64,000 nt of DNA from Planococcus lenghuensis (GCF_001999905.1 NZ_CP019640.1:1778001-1842000), one strand, 5' to 3'. Counted from the first letter of the stretch, positions 35,158-43,316 are shown. Notes: generated by a model not told the origin, from the letters alone. A program made the numbers and translations.

Positions 35158-35641
35158 AATAACCGTCCTGTTGCTTGCATTCGTCATACTGTTGCTGCCA
35201 TTCAGTTTTCCTGATAGCACCTCAGCACAGGTAAATGTCGTTAGTCGAGCCGACATGCTGGAAGTGGCGCGCGAGATTCATCCACCAGGCTGTACTGATT
35301 CGATGACTGCCGATTATTGTACATTGTCAACTGCAACTGAAACCCGTGCAGAAATTTATGAGCTCTTGAAACAAGGAAATAGCAAGGATGAAGTCGTCAC
35401 GATTCTTGTGGATAAGTACGGAGAACGGATACTGGCTTCCCCGGTGAAAGAAGGATTTCATCTCGTGGCCGCTTGGATTCTGCCAATTGTTGGTATCACA
35501 GCAGGAATAACAGGGGTGTTCTTATTGCTGAAAACTTGGCTGCGAAGAAGAAACGGGATGAAAAATGCCCATACAGCTGAACCTGCCGTTTCAATGGAAG
35601 TGGAGAAACGAGTTCAGGCAGAATTACGAAATTGGCTTTAA
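35147..35641 (+). CDS. ccmH: CcmH-like protein with unusual Cys spacing
   Basis: 164 residues. A signal helix (LLLAFVILLLPFSF) is followed by a short three-helix domain and a membrane anchor (VAAWILPIVGITAGITGVFLLL), the CcmH/CycL layout, including the DEVVTILVDKYGERIL segment. The normal LRCxxC site is replaced by PPGCTDSMTADYC (Cys49 and Cys58), so the two Cys are eight residues apart. It probably still reduces apocytochrome for ligation, but the chemistry may differ. The family call rests on layout and context. Confidence 0.85.
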   Translation: MMDRITVLLLAFVILLLPFSFPDSTSAQVNVVSRADMLEVAREIHPPGCTDSMTADYCTLSTATETRAEIYELLKQGNSKDEVVTILVDKYGERILASPVKEGFHLVAAWILPIVGITAGITGVFLLLKTWLRRRNGMKNAHTAEPAVSMEVEKRVQAELRNWL

Positions 35642-35659
35642 GAAAGGCGGGAACGTGAA

Positions 35660-36019
35660 GTGGAAGCAATTTATGTATGGATCGCCGCTATCGGAGTAGG
35701 GAGTCTGCTGTTTATCCTATCCCCGCTTTTTTCAAAAAGCGGCCAGCAAGATATAGAAATCGAAACGAGTGACATCCTTCAAAAGAAGGAACAGGTGTTT
35801 TTGCAGTTGAAAGAGCTCGAGTTTGACTACCACATGGAGAAGATGTCCGATACGGACTACCGAAAAGCAAAAATCCAGCTGACAGTGGTGGCTGCCCAGT
35901 TTGTTGGACTGGAACAGGAAAACCAAAATACAGACAGTGTGGAACAAACAGTCGACCGGGAAATCGCCCAAGTACTTGACACTGTTCCTCCGGTGCAAAG
36001 GAGTGAAACAGGATCTTGA
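35660..36019 (+). CDS. CcmI-like small membrane protein
   Basis: 119 residues from GTG 35660. One N-terminal membrane helix (YVWIAAIGVGSLLFILSPLF), then a cytosolic helical hairpin QVFLQLKELEFDYHMEKMSDTDY, a pattern shared with CcmI and SHOCT-like proteins. It lies between ccmH and the next ccm-cluster gene and overlaps that gene by four bases. It probably aids the CcmF/H complex or apocytochrome handling; the exact role is inferred. Confidence 0.75.
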   Translation: MEAIYVWIAAIGVGSLLFILSPLFSKSGQQDIEIETSDILQKKEQVFLQLKELEFDYHMEKMSDTDYRKAKIQLTVVAAQFVGLEQENQNTDSVEQTVDREIAQVLDTVPPVQRSETGS

Positions 36020-36987
36020 ATAGTGGAATCAGTAAGATACTCGGTTTGATTGTGCTGATCACCACTTCATTTGTTCTCCATGCACATCCAACAGAGGCTG
36101 CAGTAACAGAACCTGTTCGCATTACAGAAGAAAATCTGATGGTGATCCCGCAGGACGCCAACACGCTGACCATCGTTCAAGTCATGACCATTGTGAATGA
36201 CGGCAAAGAAACTGTATCCCAACTGCCGGTTTATTTGCCGGATAATCATTCAGAACTCTCCCTTTTGGGCGACTTGAAAGCAGCTGAAGTAACGGAAACT
36301 GAAAGAGGTGTCATTATTGAAAGCGGACTTGCAGCCGAATCCGAGCGGCAGGTGATGCTATCCTATCAGATGCCGATGGAGGACTTGGCCGCTCAGTTTA
36401 CAATTGAACAAGCATTAATCACCGAAAATCTTCAAGTGATTATTCAGCCGGGTGTCTTGTCTTTTACGGCCAGTGATCTCATGACGCAGTCTGATTTATT
36501 CGAAATGAACGGGCAGGAGTACAGAAGGTTTACCCGACTGAATCTGCATCCGGGGGAGCCTTGGCGGTTATCATTTCAGCTGATAGCTGATCTTTCCGCT
36601 CCGGCAGGTGCTGGAGAAGGTACCAGCCCCTCAGAAGCGGTGAGTGCCGGTGAACAAAAAGTTACTTCAGATGGTTATCCGATCATTGGTCGGGCAGGAA
36701 TCGGATATGGAAAAGCTGCCATAACCATTCTCCTCATTATTACTGCCTTTTCTGCTGCACTAATTGGATTAAAACGGGACATGGCAAGCACTATCAGCAA
36801 AAAGAAATCGAAAAATACGCAGTGGCTGTTAGCGGAAAAAGAACAGTTGCTCTCGGAACTGTTTCAATTAGAGAAAGATTATCAGGGCAATCTGGTCGGC
36901 CGGCAAACGTATGATACGACGAAAGAGCAACTGCGGAACCGGTTGATTCAACTGACAACTGAATTTCAGAAACGGGCGGCTGGCTAA
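36016..36987 (+). CDS. exported beta-domain protein of the ccm operon
   Basis: 323 residues from a TTG coupled to the previous gene. A signal sequence ends near HAHPTEA. A ~190-residue beta-rich domain follows (NTLTIVQVMTIVNDGKETVS; VMLSYQMP), then a membrane helix (AAITILLIITAFSAALIG) and a C-terminal helical hairpin EQLLSELFQLEKDYQGNLVG much like the one in the preceding gene. No Cys or haem motif. Position inside the ccm operon suggests an apocytochrome-binding accessory (CcmI-type role), which is inference. Confidence 0.7.
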   Translation: MNSGISKILGLIVLITTSFVLHAHPTEAAVTEPVRITEENLMVIPQDANTLTIVQVMTIVNDGKETVSQLPVYLPDNHSELSLLGDLKAAEVTETERGVIIESGLAAESERQVMLSYQMPMEDLAAQFTIEQALITENLQVIIQPGVLSFTASDLMTQSDLFEMNGQEYRRFTRLNLHPGEPWRLSFQLIADLSAPAGAGEGTSPSEAVSAGEQKVTSDGYPIIGRAGIGYGKAAITILLIITAFSAALIGLKRDMASTISKKKSKNTQWLLAEKEQLLSELFQLEKDYQGNLVGRQTYDTTKEQLRNRLIQLTTEFQKRAAG

Positions 36988-37676
36988 TGGAATTGAAAGA
37001 CGTCCATGTCCTGCTGAATGACCAGCCCGTTCTGCGTTCCATCAACTTCTCATGGGCTAAGGGTAAGTGCATCGCCATCATTGGAGCCAATGGAGCCGGG
37101 AAGACGACGCTTCTTAAAGTAATAAGCCAGCTCATTAAGCCGGCTTCGGGGGAAATCCAGATAGCCGGACTTAACGAGAAGGAATGGAAACGGCGGCTCG
37201 GACTCGTATTTCCCGCTTCGTTCCTATACGAAGATTTGACCGCCTTGGAAAACTTGGTCTTTTATCAAAAACTATATGGCCAAAAGAATGAAGGGCCTCT
37301 TCTGGGCTTGTTAGAAGAAGTGAATTTACTGCCAGTTAAAGATGAACCGGTCCATACTTTTTCAAAAGGGATGAAACAGCGGCTGTCCATTGCCCGGGCG
37401 CTTGTCCATGGACCGGATTACTTGATATTGGATGAACCGTTCGATGGATTGGATTTGCAATCCAAAAAAACGCTTGAATATCTTCTGGAAAAACGGCGGA
37501 ACCATGGGGTCGGTTATCTGCTCGTCAGTCATGATGTCCGCCATGCATTTGAGCTGTGCGAGAAAGCTGTGCTTCTGAACAGCGGTCGAATTGTTCATGA
37601 AGCGCCGTGTACAAGTGAAGGGTATATCGATTTAATGGCGCGGTACAGCTTTCTGTTGAATGGGGAATCTGCATGA
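36987..37676 (+). CDS. ccmA: haem exporter ATPase CcmA
   Basis: 229 residues. ABC motifs are complete: Walker A GANGAGKTT, signature FSKGMKQRLSIARAL, Walker B YLILDEPFDGLD and the switch His in LLVSHDV. It powers the CcmAB complex that releases holo-CcmE from CcmCD. Starts on the stop of the upstream gene and overlaps ccmB by four bases. Confidence 0.93.
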   Translation: MELKDVHVLLNDQPVLRSINFSWAKGKCIAIIGANGAGKTTLLKVISQLIKPASGEIQIAGLNEKEWKRRLGLVFPASFLYEDLTALENLVFYQKLYGQKNEGPLLGLLEEVNLLPVKDEPVHTFSKGMKQRLSIARALVHGPDYLILDEPFDGLDLQSKKTLEYLLEKRRNHGVGYLLVSHDVRHAFELCEKAVLLNSGRIVHEAPCTSEGYIDLMARYSFLLNGESA

Positions 37677-38350
37677 AGTTCCTCAGTGATGCATTCCTGA
37701 TATTCCAGCGGGACATGCGGATAGAATTTCGGCGCAAATCTCTTCTCTTATCTATGGTCATCTTCGCCATCCTATTCAATGTGGTACTGCAAATTGCTTT
37801 CAATGCCAATACCGAAGCGATGGAACTGGTGGCACCCGGAATCTTATGGCTGCCGATCCTGCTGGCCGCCATGCTGGGGTTTTCCAAATATGGAATCCAT
37901 GAAAAGGAGAACGGGACGGATATAGGGCTGCTTGCATCCCCTGTTGACCGCGGATCGCTTTTTCTTGGAAAACTTGCCGGGAATCTCTTGCTCGTGACCC
38001 TTGTTACTGCAGTTTCTGTCCCTTCATTCTTTTTGTTTTTGAAACAACCTTATCCGGAATCACTGGGCTTGTTGGTGGTCACGGTTCTGCTTGGCAGTTG
38101 GGGATTCACAGCGGTTGGCGTTTTTTTGTCTGTCTTGGCTCAAGCAAGCCGGATTTCCGATTTGCTTCTGCCCATTATGATTTTCCCGCTCACTGTCCCT
38201 CTTCTGCTTTCTGTCATCCAGCTGACAGGACCGGCCCTTTACCCGGTGACAGAGCAGGGAATCGGTCTCTGGCTGCTGATGCTGGTCGGATATAATATTC
38301 TCTTTACCGTCATTCCGCTGCTATTATTCGATTTATTACTGGAGGTGTGA
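37673..38350 (+). CDS. ccmB: haem exporter permease CcmB
   Basis: 225 residues with six hydrophobic segments. The N-terminal FQRDMRIEFRRKSLLLSMVIFA and the ENGTDIGLLASPVDRGSLFLGKL loop match CcmB. It is the membrane half of the CcmAB ATPase. The start overlaps the ccmA stop (ATGA), and ccmC follows after one base. Confidence 0.92.
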   Translation: MKFLSDAFLIFQRDMRIEFRRKSLLLSMVIFAILFNVVLQIAFNANTEAMELVAPGILWLPILLAAMLGFSKYGIHEKENGTDIGLLASPVDRGSLFLGKLAGNLLLVTLVTAVSVPSFFLFLKQPYPESLGLLVVTVLLGSWGFTAVGVFLSVLAQASRISDLLLPIMIFPLTVPLLLSVIQLTGPALYPVTEQGIGLWLLMLVGYNILFTVIPLLLFDLLLEV

Positions 38351-38351
38351 A

Positions 38352-39044
38352 ATGAGTAAGTTCATGAAATTTCTGCATGTTATCAAACTGCCAGTCGCAT
38401 TGCTTGCAACGGCAGCACTCCTGATTCAGTTCTATCTTTCGTTCTTCTACGCACCGACCGAAAGGTTCATGGGCCATATTCAACGGATCATGTATTTTCA
38501 CGTGCCAAGTGCCTTTGTGGCGTTTGCCGCTTTCTTTCTTGTATTCATCGGCGGGGTGCTATATCTGTACACGAAAAATAAAAAATGGGATTACCTTGCT
38601 GTGTCGGCAGCTGAAATCGGCGTCATCTTTACGACCATCGTACTCATCACCGGATCCTTATGGGCACGGCCTGTCTGGAATGCCTGGTGGGTGTGGGAAG
38701 ACCCGCGACTCGTCACATCGCTCATCCTTTGGTTCATCTATATCGCCTATCTGCTAATCCGGGCATCCGTCAAAGGAGACGAACGGATTCGGCGGTTCGC
38801 CGCGATTTTCGGCATCATCGGCTTTTTGGATGTCCCGCTCGTCTATTTCTCGGTGAAATGGTGGCGGACCATTCATCCGAAAGTGATCGATGAACAGGGC
38901 GTCCACATGCCGGCTGAAATGGCGCAGACCTTGTTCTACAGTATATTCGCTTTTCAGCTTTTCTTTGTGGCGCTGCTGATCTACCGCTTCTTGCTTGAAG
39001 TGCAGAAAAATCGTGTCCGGGAACTGAAAGCCGGACAGTACTGA
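38352..39044 (+). CDS. ccmC: haem-handling protein CcmC
   Basis: 230 residues with six membrane helices. The Trp-rich haem motif WNAWWVWEDPRLVTSLILW and the conserved His residues in YFHVPSAFVAF and RTIHPKVI are present. It loads haem onto CcmE together with CcmD. The layout and length match CcmC rather than the related CcsA. Confidence 0.95.
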   Translation: MSKFMKFLHVIKLPVALLATAALLIQFYLSFFYAPTERFMGHIQRIMYFHVPSAFVAFAAFFLVFIGGVLYLYTKNKKWDYLAVSAAEIGVIFTTIVLITGSLWARPVWNAWWVWEDPRLVTSLILWFIYIAYLLIRASVKGDERIRRFAAIFGIIGFLDVPLVYFSVKWWRTIHPKVIDEQGVHMPAEMAQTLFYSIFAFQLFFVALLIYRFLLEVQKNRVRELKAGQY

Positions 39045-39060
39045 GAAAAGGAGAATAGAG

Positions 39061-39186
39061 ATGACTTTTTTAATAACCGGTTTAATTGTGATGTGGCTGA
39101 TCATTCTCCTCTATATCGCCCAAATGACCAAAGAACAGCGCAAGGTCAATAAGCAGTTAGCGAACATCCAAAAACACAGCGACTGA
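39061..39186 (+). CDS. ccmD: CcmD-type small membrane protein
   Basis: 41 residues, ATG at 39061 preceded by AAAAGGAGAATAGAG. One membrane helix (LITGLIVMWLIILLYIAQ) is followed by a charged tail KEQRKVNKQL. Size, topology and position directly after ccmC fit CcmD, which anchors CcmC to CcmE. Sequence conservation in CcmD is low, so the call is mainly positional. Confidence 0.8.
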   Translation: MTFLITGLIVMWLIILLYIAQMTKEQRKVNKQLANIQKHSD

Positions 39187-39225
39187 ATGGAACAGGCAGG
39201 AGCCTGAAAGGAGGTCAGCAACGCT

Positions 39226-39744
39226 ATGAAGAAATTATTGCGAATTTTTCTCCTGCTCGTAATCGCCGGCGGCTTTTTCTATATGGCCGTCAGCTCTGCC
39301 GAGAACTCAACCGCTGCAGTGGCGGGAGACCCGGCACCGGATTTCACATTGGAAGACATGGACGGGAACATGGTGAGCCTCTCCGATTATAAAGGCCAAT
39401 TCGTCGTTCTGAACTTTTTCGCCTCTTGGTGCCCACCTTGCCGGGAAGAAGCACCTGAACTGCAGAAATTCGAAGAGCAGTACGGAGATCAAGTAAAACT
39501 CCTCATCCTGGACCGGGCGGAACCGAAGATTAAGGTACAGGAATTTATCGACGAGTTCAATTCCACGTCGACATACTTGTTGGATTACAATGATTCGATG
39601 GCAAAACCGTATGGCGTCATCGGCCAGCCGGAGACGTTTTTTATTGACGAAGAAGGAATCATCCGGCTAAAGCACTCCGGGCCGATGACAACTGAATTCA
39701 TGGTGGAAACTGTCAATCAATTCATTGACACGCCACTAAAATAG
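39226..39744 (+). CDS. resA: thiol-disulfide oxidoreductase CcmG/ResA
   Basis: 172 residues: N-terminal membrane anchor (IFLLLVIAGGFFYMAV), then a TlpA-like thioredoxin fold with the active pair SWCPPC (Cys69, Cys72) and the cis-Pro segment GVIGQPETFFIDEEG. It reduces the CXXCH cysteines of apocytochromes, or CcmH, on the outer face, receiving electrons from CcdA. GGAGGTCAGC precedes the ATG. Both ResA and CcmG are proper names; context favours CcmG. Confidence 0.92.
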   Translation: MKKLLRIFLLLVIAGGFFYMAVSSAENSTAAVAGDPAPDFTLEDMDGNMVSLSDYKGQFVVLNFFASWCPPCREEAPELQKFEEQYGDQVKLLILDRAEPKIKVQEFIDEFNSTSTYLLDYNDSMAKPYGVIGQPETFFIDEEGIIRLKHSGPMTTEFMVETVNQFIDTPLK

Positions 39745-39791
39745 AGGGAAGTTGAACAGTGAATAATGGAGAAGGGAAGGAGGGATGTCAG

Positions 39792-40016
39792 ATGATGATG
39801 GGCGGAGGAGGTCTTTTAATGATGCTGTTGTGGATTGTGATTGTCGGGATCGTTATATATGGAATTGTGCTGTTGATCATGAAACCCTTTGAGCGGAAAG
39901 GGAACAAAAATGAACAAGAAGACAGAGCGCTAGATGTATTACGGGAACGGTTCGCCAGAGGGGAAATTGATGAAACAGAGTATGAAGAGAAAAAAAGAGT
40001 ATTGCTGAAAGGCTAA
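39792..40016 (+). CDS. SHOCT-domain small membrane protein
   Basis: 74 residues from ATG 39792, six bases after AAGGAGGG; an upstream GTG at 39759 lacks a good site. It has a Met/Gly-rich start (MMMGGGG), one membrane helix (LLMMLLWIVIVGIVIYGIVLLI) and a C-terminal SHOCT hairpin ALDVLRERFARGEIDETEY. It closes the ccm operon. SHOCT proteins are often oligomerising accessories of membrane complexes; the role here is unknown. Confidence 0.8.
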   Translation: MMMGGGGLLMMLLWIVIVGIVIYGIVLLIMKPFERKGNKNEQEDRALDVLRERFARGEIDETEYEEKKRVLLKG

Positions 40017-40138
40017 GTCATAAAGCAAAATAAAACTGATCTGTAACTAATCCGCCTTTTCCTAATCTTGGTTTTATATCAGTTGAGCCATAGGAAATTT
40101 AAGTATCTAAGTTGAAACAGTTCGGAATAGTTAGCCGC

Positions 40139-40177
40139 CTCTGAAGCGAATAAAAACTTTTCAGAGCCGGTCTTTTT
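40139..40177 (+). terminator. ccm operon terminator
   Basis: CTCTGAA and TTCAGAG form a stem with flanking G-C pairs, followed by T7. Confidence 0.78.
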
Positions 40178-40216
40178 TTATGGAATAACCCGCTAATGCA
40201 AGAATAAAGTTAAAAT

Positions 40217-40249
40217 CTTCAAACTTTCTACAAACTTATTTCGTATACT
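40217..40249 (+). promoter_or_regulatory. shared direct-repeat promoter, DUF2933-like gene
   Basis: CTTCAAACTTT CTACAAACTTA lies exactly 27 bases before TATACT (40244-40249), about 30 bases before the gene start. Confidence 0.78.
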
Positions 40250-40277
40250 ACAGGTAAATCGAATGGAGGTGGAGTGT

Positions 40278-40547
40278 GTGAACTGGGAATTTCTATTATT
40301 ACTTGCGTGTCCGTTGATGATGCTTTTCTGTATGAAAGGAATGTTCACCGGGAATAAGGACAAGGAAAACAAAAAAGAAGTCCAACTTCCTGAGAAAGAA
40401 GGTCTTCAGTCAATTCAGTTACAAATGGCAGAGCTGCTAGAGCAAAACCGTAAGCTGACAGAAGAAGTGAATGCGTTGAAGGGATCGAATTCTTCTGGAC
40501 AGAAGGTCATCCAGCTTGAAAAAGAGCGAGAGAGAGTCAACGCCTAA
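40278..40547 (+). CDS. DUF2933-like small membrane protein with coiled coil
   Basis: 89 residues from GTG 40278, which has GGAGGTGGA upstream; an ATG at 40263 overlaps that site. One membrane helix holds Cys and Met residues (LLLLACPLMMLFCMKGMF) as in DUF2933 proteins, followed by a coiled coil (LQSIQLQMAELLEQNRKLTEE). Cys/Met in the helix and the location suggest a copper or haem role, but this is not established. The Rieske gene follows after 142 bp and may be co-transcribed. Confidence 0.68.
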   Translation: MNWEFLLLLACPLMMLFCMKGMFTGNKDKENKKEVQLPEKEGLQSIQLQMAELLEQNRKLTEEVNALKGSNSSGQKVIQLEKERERVNA

Positions 40548-40689
40548 AATTTCCTAGCATGAGCTGATAAAGCTCGGATAATAAAAAGCGGTACACCTAA
40601 TCCATTAATTCCACAGTATAGATTATAAGTATGGACGGCGGCATTTCTTTCTAATATTTTAAATGGTAGATGAAAGAAGGCGGGGTAAC

Positions 40690-41184
40690 ATGGGAAAAAA
40701 GATAAGCAGAAGGTCTTTTCTCGGTACAACCGTAAAAGGAGCGCTTGGTCTTGTCACCGTTGCCATTGTCCCTTTGAATTTGCTAACTGCGTGTGGTGAA
40801 GAGTCGGTTGATACGAGTGCCATGGCAAATTTAGGCCCCTTGGACAAACTTAAAGAAGGCCCGTTTCCGAAACCCGTTAACTATGAGGTCACGGTACAAG
40901 ATGCTTGGGTGGAACAGGAACTTATAGGTTCTGTTTATGTAAATTTAGTAGAAGGTGAACTGCTGATCCTGTCTCCGATTTGTACTCATTTGGGCTGTAC
41001 GGTCAGTCCTAATGAGAATTTGGAGGTTGGTACTTTCCGTTGCCCTTGCCATCTCGGAATATATGATGAGTACGGTGTTAACATATCAGGTCCGCCTCCG
41101 CGTCCATTGGATATATTTAAACCTTACTTGGTTGATGGGAATGTGCTCATCCCAATCCTAGATCCAACCATAAGAGAGGCATAA
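40690..41184 (+). CDS. Rieske [2Fe-2S] lipoprotein
   Basis: 164 residues from ATG 40690, seven bases after AAGGCGGGG. The N-terminus has a Tat-like twin-Arg SRRSFLGTT and a hydrophobic stretch ending in a lipobox-like LLTAC, so it may be exported folded and lipid-anchored. The Rieske cluster ligands are CTHLGC and CPCHLG, each with Cys and His, and the Pro loop GPPPRPL is present. It is QcrA-like in its core but lies with no cytochrome b or other bc-complex gene. It could pass electrons among exported redox proteins of the island. Confidence 0.88.
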   Translation: MGKKISRRSFLGTTVKGALGLVTVAIVPLNLLTACGEESVDTSAMANLGPLDKLKEGPFPKPVNYEVTVQDAWVEQELIGSVYVNLVEGELLILSPICTHLGCTVSPNENLEVGTFRCPCHLGIYDEYGVNISGPPPRPLDIFKPYLVDGNVLIPILDPTIREA

Positions 41185-41328
41185 ATAAAGGGGACAACCC
41201 GCGGAAGAGACCACGCTGGGACTCTCTCTAAAAATCAGAGCTGTTTGGTCCAGTCCCGTTAACGCCCTGAACCGGCTTTGCAAGTTTTTGTTGTTCAAAA
41301 AGCTATTTGTCTCATCATAGTCCCGTTC

Positions 41329-41355
41329 ACCCGGCTTCTTAAAAAGCTGGGTTTT
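41329..41355 (+). terminator. terminator after the Rieske gene
   Basis: ACCCGGCTT and AAGCTGGGT form a 9 bp stem with one G-T pair, followed by TTTTA. Confidence 0.65.
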
Positions 41356-41487
41356 ATTATGGGTTTTGTTTATTCTCGATTTTTTATTAGGACAAGATAT
41401 GAATTAAATATTTTTCAGAAGAAGTTAGGAAAGGAGTGAAAAGAAAAGGAACTAGAGAGACTATCCACAAGAAAGAGGTACGCTATC

Positions 41488-42195
41488 ATGAGTATCAATC
41501 TGCTTCTGTCCTTTGCAGCCGGTTTTTTGTCATTTGTTTCCCCATGCTGTCTTCCACTCTATCCTGCTTTTCTATCCTACATAACAGGTGTATCAGTTGA
41601 AGAATTGAAAGTGAAAAACGGGATGATGCAAAAACGGGCAATTCTACATACAGCCTTTTTCTTACTAGGATTTTCGATCATCTTCCTAGCGTTAGGTTTT
41701 TCAGCTACAGCCATTGGTCATTTATTTTTGAGCCACAGTGATGTAATTCGGCAGATAGGTGCTATTACTGTATTTATACTGGGATTGATTTTACTAGGTG
41801 TTTTCAAGCCGAAATTTCTAATGCGAAACCACACCGTTGAACTTCGTAGCCGACCCTCGGGCTATATTGGTTCAATAGTTATTGGAATGGGATTTGCTGC
41901 CGGCTGGACACCTTGTACAGGTCCCATTCTCGCAGGGGTCATTGCATTAAGTATATCAAATCCAAATGCAGGCATGGGTTATATGCTCGCTTACGTTCTC
42001 GGTTTCTCCGTCCCATTCTTCCTGATGGCTTTTTTTATCGGAAAAGTTCAGTTCGTGAAAAAGTATAATCGGGTGATGATGAAGGTGGGGGGATACGGAA
42101 TGATCGTTATGGGTGTCTTTCTCTACATGGATTGGATGACAAAAATCATTGCGTTTCTTACCGAAAGATTTTTTAACGGGTTCACTGGATTCTAA
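41488..42195 (+). CDS. ccdA: thiol transporter CcdA
   Basis: 235 residues with six membrane helices in two repeats. The redox Cys pair lies in FVSPCCLPLYP and GWTPCTGPILAG, the CcdA hallmark. It moves electrons from cytosolic thioredoxin to the exported ResA/CcmG. The closeness to the ccm operon and Rieske gene supports the cytochrome c role. It is distinct from the two CcdA-like proteins at 20280 and 23596, which have different Cys contexts. Confidence 0.94.
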   Translation: MSINLLLSFAAGFLSFVSPCCLPLYPAFLSYITGVSVEELKVKNGMMQKRAILHTAFFLLGFSIIFLALGFSATAIGHLFLSHSDVIRQIGAITVFILGLILLGVFKPKFLMRNHTVELRSRPSGYIGSIVIGMGFAAGWTPCTGPILAGVIALSISNPNAGMGYMLAYVLGFSVPFFLMAFFIGKVQFVKKYNRVMMKVGGYGMIVMGVFLYMDWMTKIIAFLTERFFNGFTGF

Positions 42196-42323
42196 TCTTG
42201 AAGTTGCCGAATGCTGGGGGCACCTTAATCCGTTCTTCTTTAGAAGATAACTAGAGGATAAGATTTCCTATGGCTCTCCATAATAAAAATTAGTCTTATA
42301 TAATAATAACGAAAAGAATACTT

Positions 42324-42356
42324 CTTCATAAAAACCCTACATTTACCGTCTATAAT
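42324..42356 (+). promoter_or_regulatory. shared direct-repeat promoter, second lgt
   Basis: CTTCATAAAAA CCCTACATTTA lies exactly 27 bases before TATAAT (42351-42356); the repeat is the weakest of the set. lgt2 begins 130 bases downstream. Confidence 0.6.
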
Positions 42357-42485
42357 GAAGATGCGTGCGAGTCTTTGCTTTTAAAGGGGATTCCTTAATC
42401 CGTTCCAAGTAAGTTTAATCATTATTGCAGATTTCATTGCCGGGATACTCCCGCTGTTATTTTATAGAGAAATGAGGAACAGAAC

Positions 42486-43316
42486 ATGTTACCGTTATTT
42501 AGTGTTGGACCCTTCACTGTATACTTTTTTGGATTAATGATAGCGATTGGAGCCTTAGCTGGCTATCTCTTATTGATACAAGAGGCAAAGCGCCGAAACA
42601 TGGACCATGATACGCTGTCGAATGGAATTTTTTACTCCTTGATTGGCGGCATCGTCGGTGCACGGATTTTTTACGTTGTCGTCTATAATCCTGCGTATTA
42701 CTTAGCGAATCCTATGGACGTCTTTTTTATTCATAATGGAGGACTGTCCATTCATGGCGGTATTCTAGGCGGCCTGCTGGTAGGTTACTTATTTTTGAAA
42801 AAGCACAATTTTCCAGTATTGCATACGCTGGATTTAGCCGCTCCAGCGCTTATACTGGCTCAAGGTATCAGCCGGATCGGCTGTGATGTTTTCGGCGGAC
42901 CGATTTCAACATCTCTTCCTTGGGGGATTGATCGAGCAGGAGAGATTCTACATCCTGCCCAAGCCTATGAGTTCTTGCTGGACTTTCTTTTATTCGGCTA
43001 TTTATGGCTGAAATTGAAAAAACGGGACTATACTGGGCAGATTTTCCTTCATTACCTCATCGGCTATATGATTATTCGGGCAGTGGTGGAATTTTCACGA
43101 ATTAACCCAATGGTTATTGGGCCCTTCAGTGTCAGTCATGTCATGAGCCTGATAGGTGTCGTGATTGGTCTCCTTCTGATCAGATACCGCAAAGCGCGCG
43201 GGAAAATCAATGAACAGCAAAAGATTCAACCGAAGGATTGGATGATAACAGTTGGTTCGGTAGCTATGCTGATAATTGCTGCGTTATCCATTTATTTTGG
43301 CGTACGTGCCTTGTAA
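42486..43316 (+). CDS. lgt: divergent second Lgt-type transferase
   Basis: 276 residues with seven membrane helices. The His block HNGGLSIHGGILGG is canonical. The Lgt signature region reads AQGISRIGCDVFGGP instead of G-R-x-GNFIN-E, so the Arg remains but the usual Asn is lost. The later RAVVEFSRINP keeps Glu and Arg. It probably still acts on diacylglycerol and a Cys but may be specialised, for example for the adjacent Rieske lipoprotein. A canonical lgt is at 13454. The extra C-terminal membrane helix (WMITVGSVAMLIIAALSIYF) is also unusual. Confidence 0.85.
   Translation: MLPLFSVGPFTVYFFGLMIAIGALAGYLLLIQEAKRRNMDHDTLSNGIFYSLIGGIVGARIFYVVVYNPAYYLANPMDVFFIHNGGLSIHGGILGGLLVGYLFLKKHNFPVLHTLDLAAPALILAQGISRIGCDVFGGPISTSLPWGIDRAGEILHPAQAYEFLLDFLLFGYLWLKLKKRDYTGQIFLHYLIGYMIIRAVVEFSRINPMVIGPFSVSHVMSLIGVVIGLLLIRYRKARGKINEQQKIQPKDWMITVGSVAMLIIAALSIYFGVRAL

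Noticed and set aside
34723-35256. Minus-strand frame of 177 codons over ccmF/ccmH
   Set aside because: Antisense to overlapping, well-supported ccm genes; no ribosome site.
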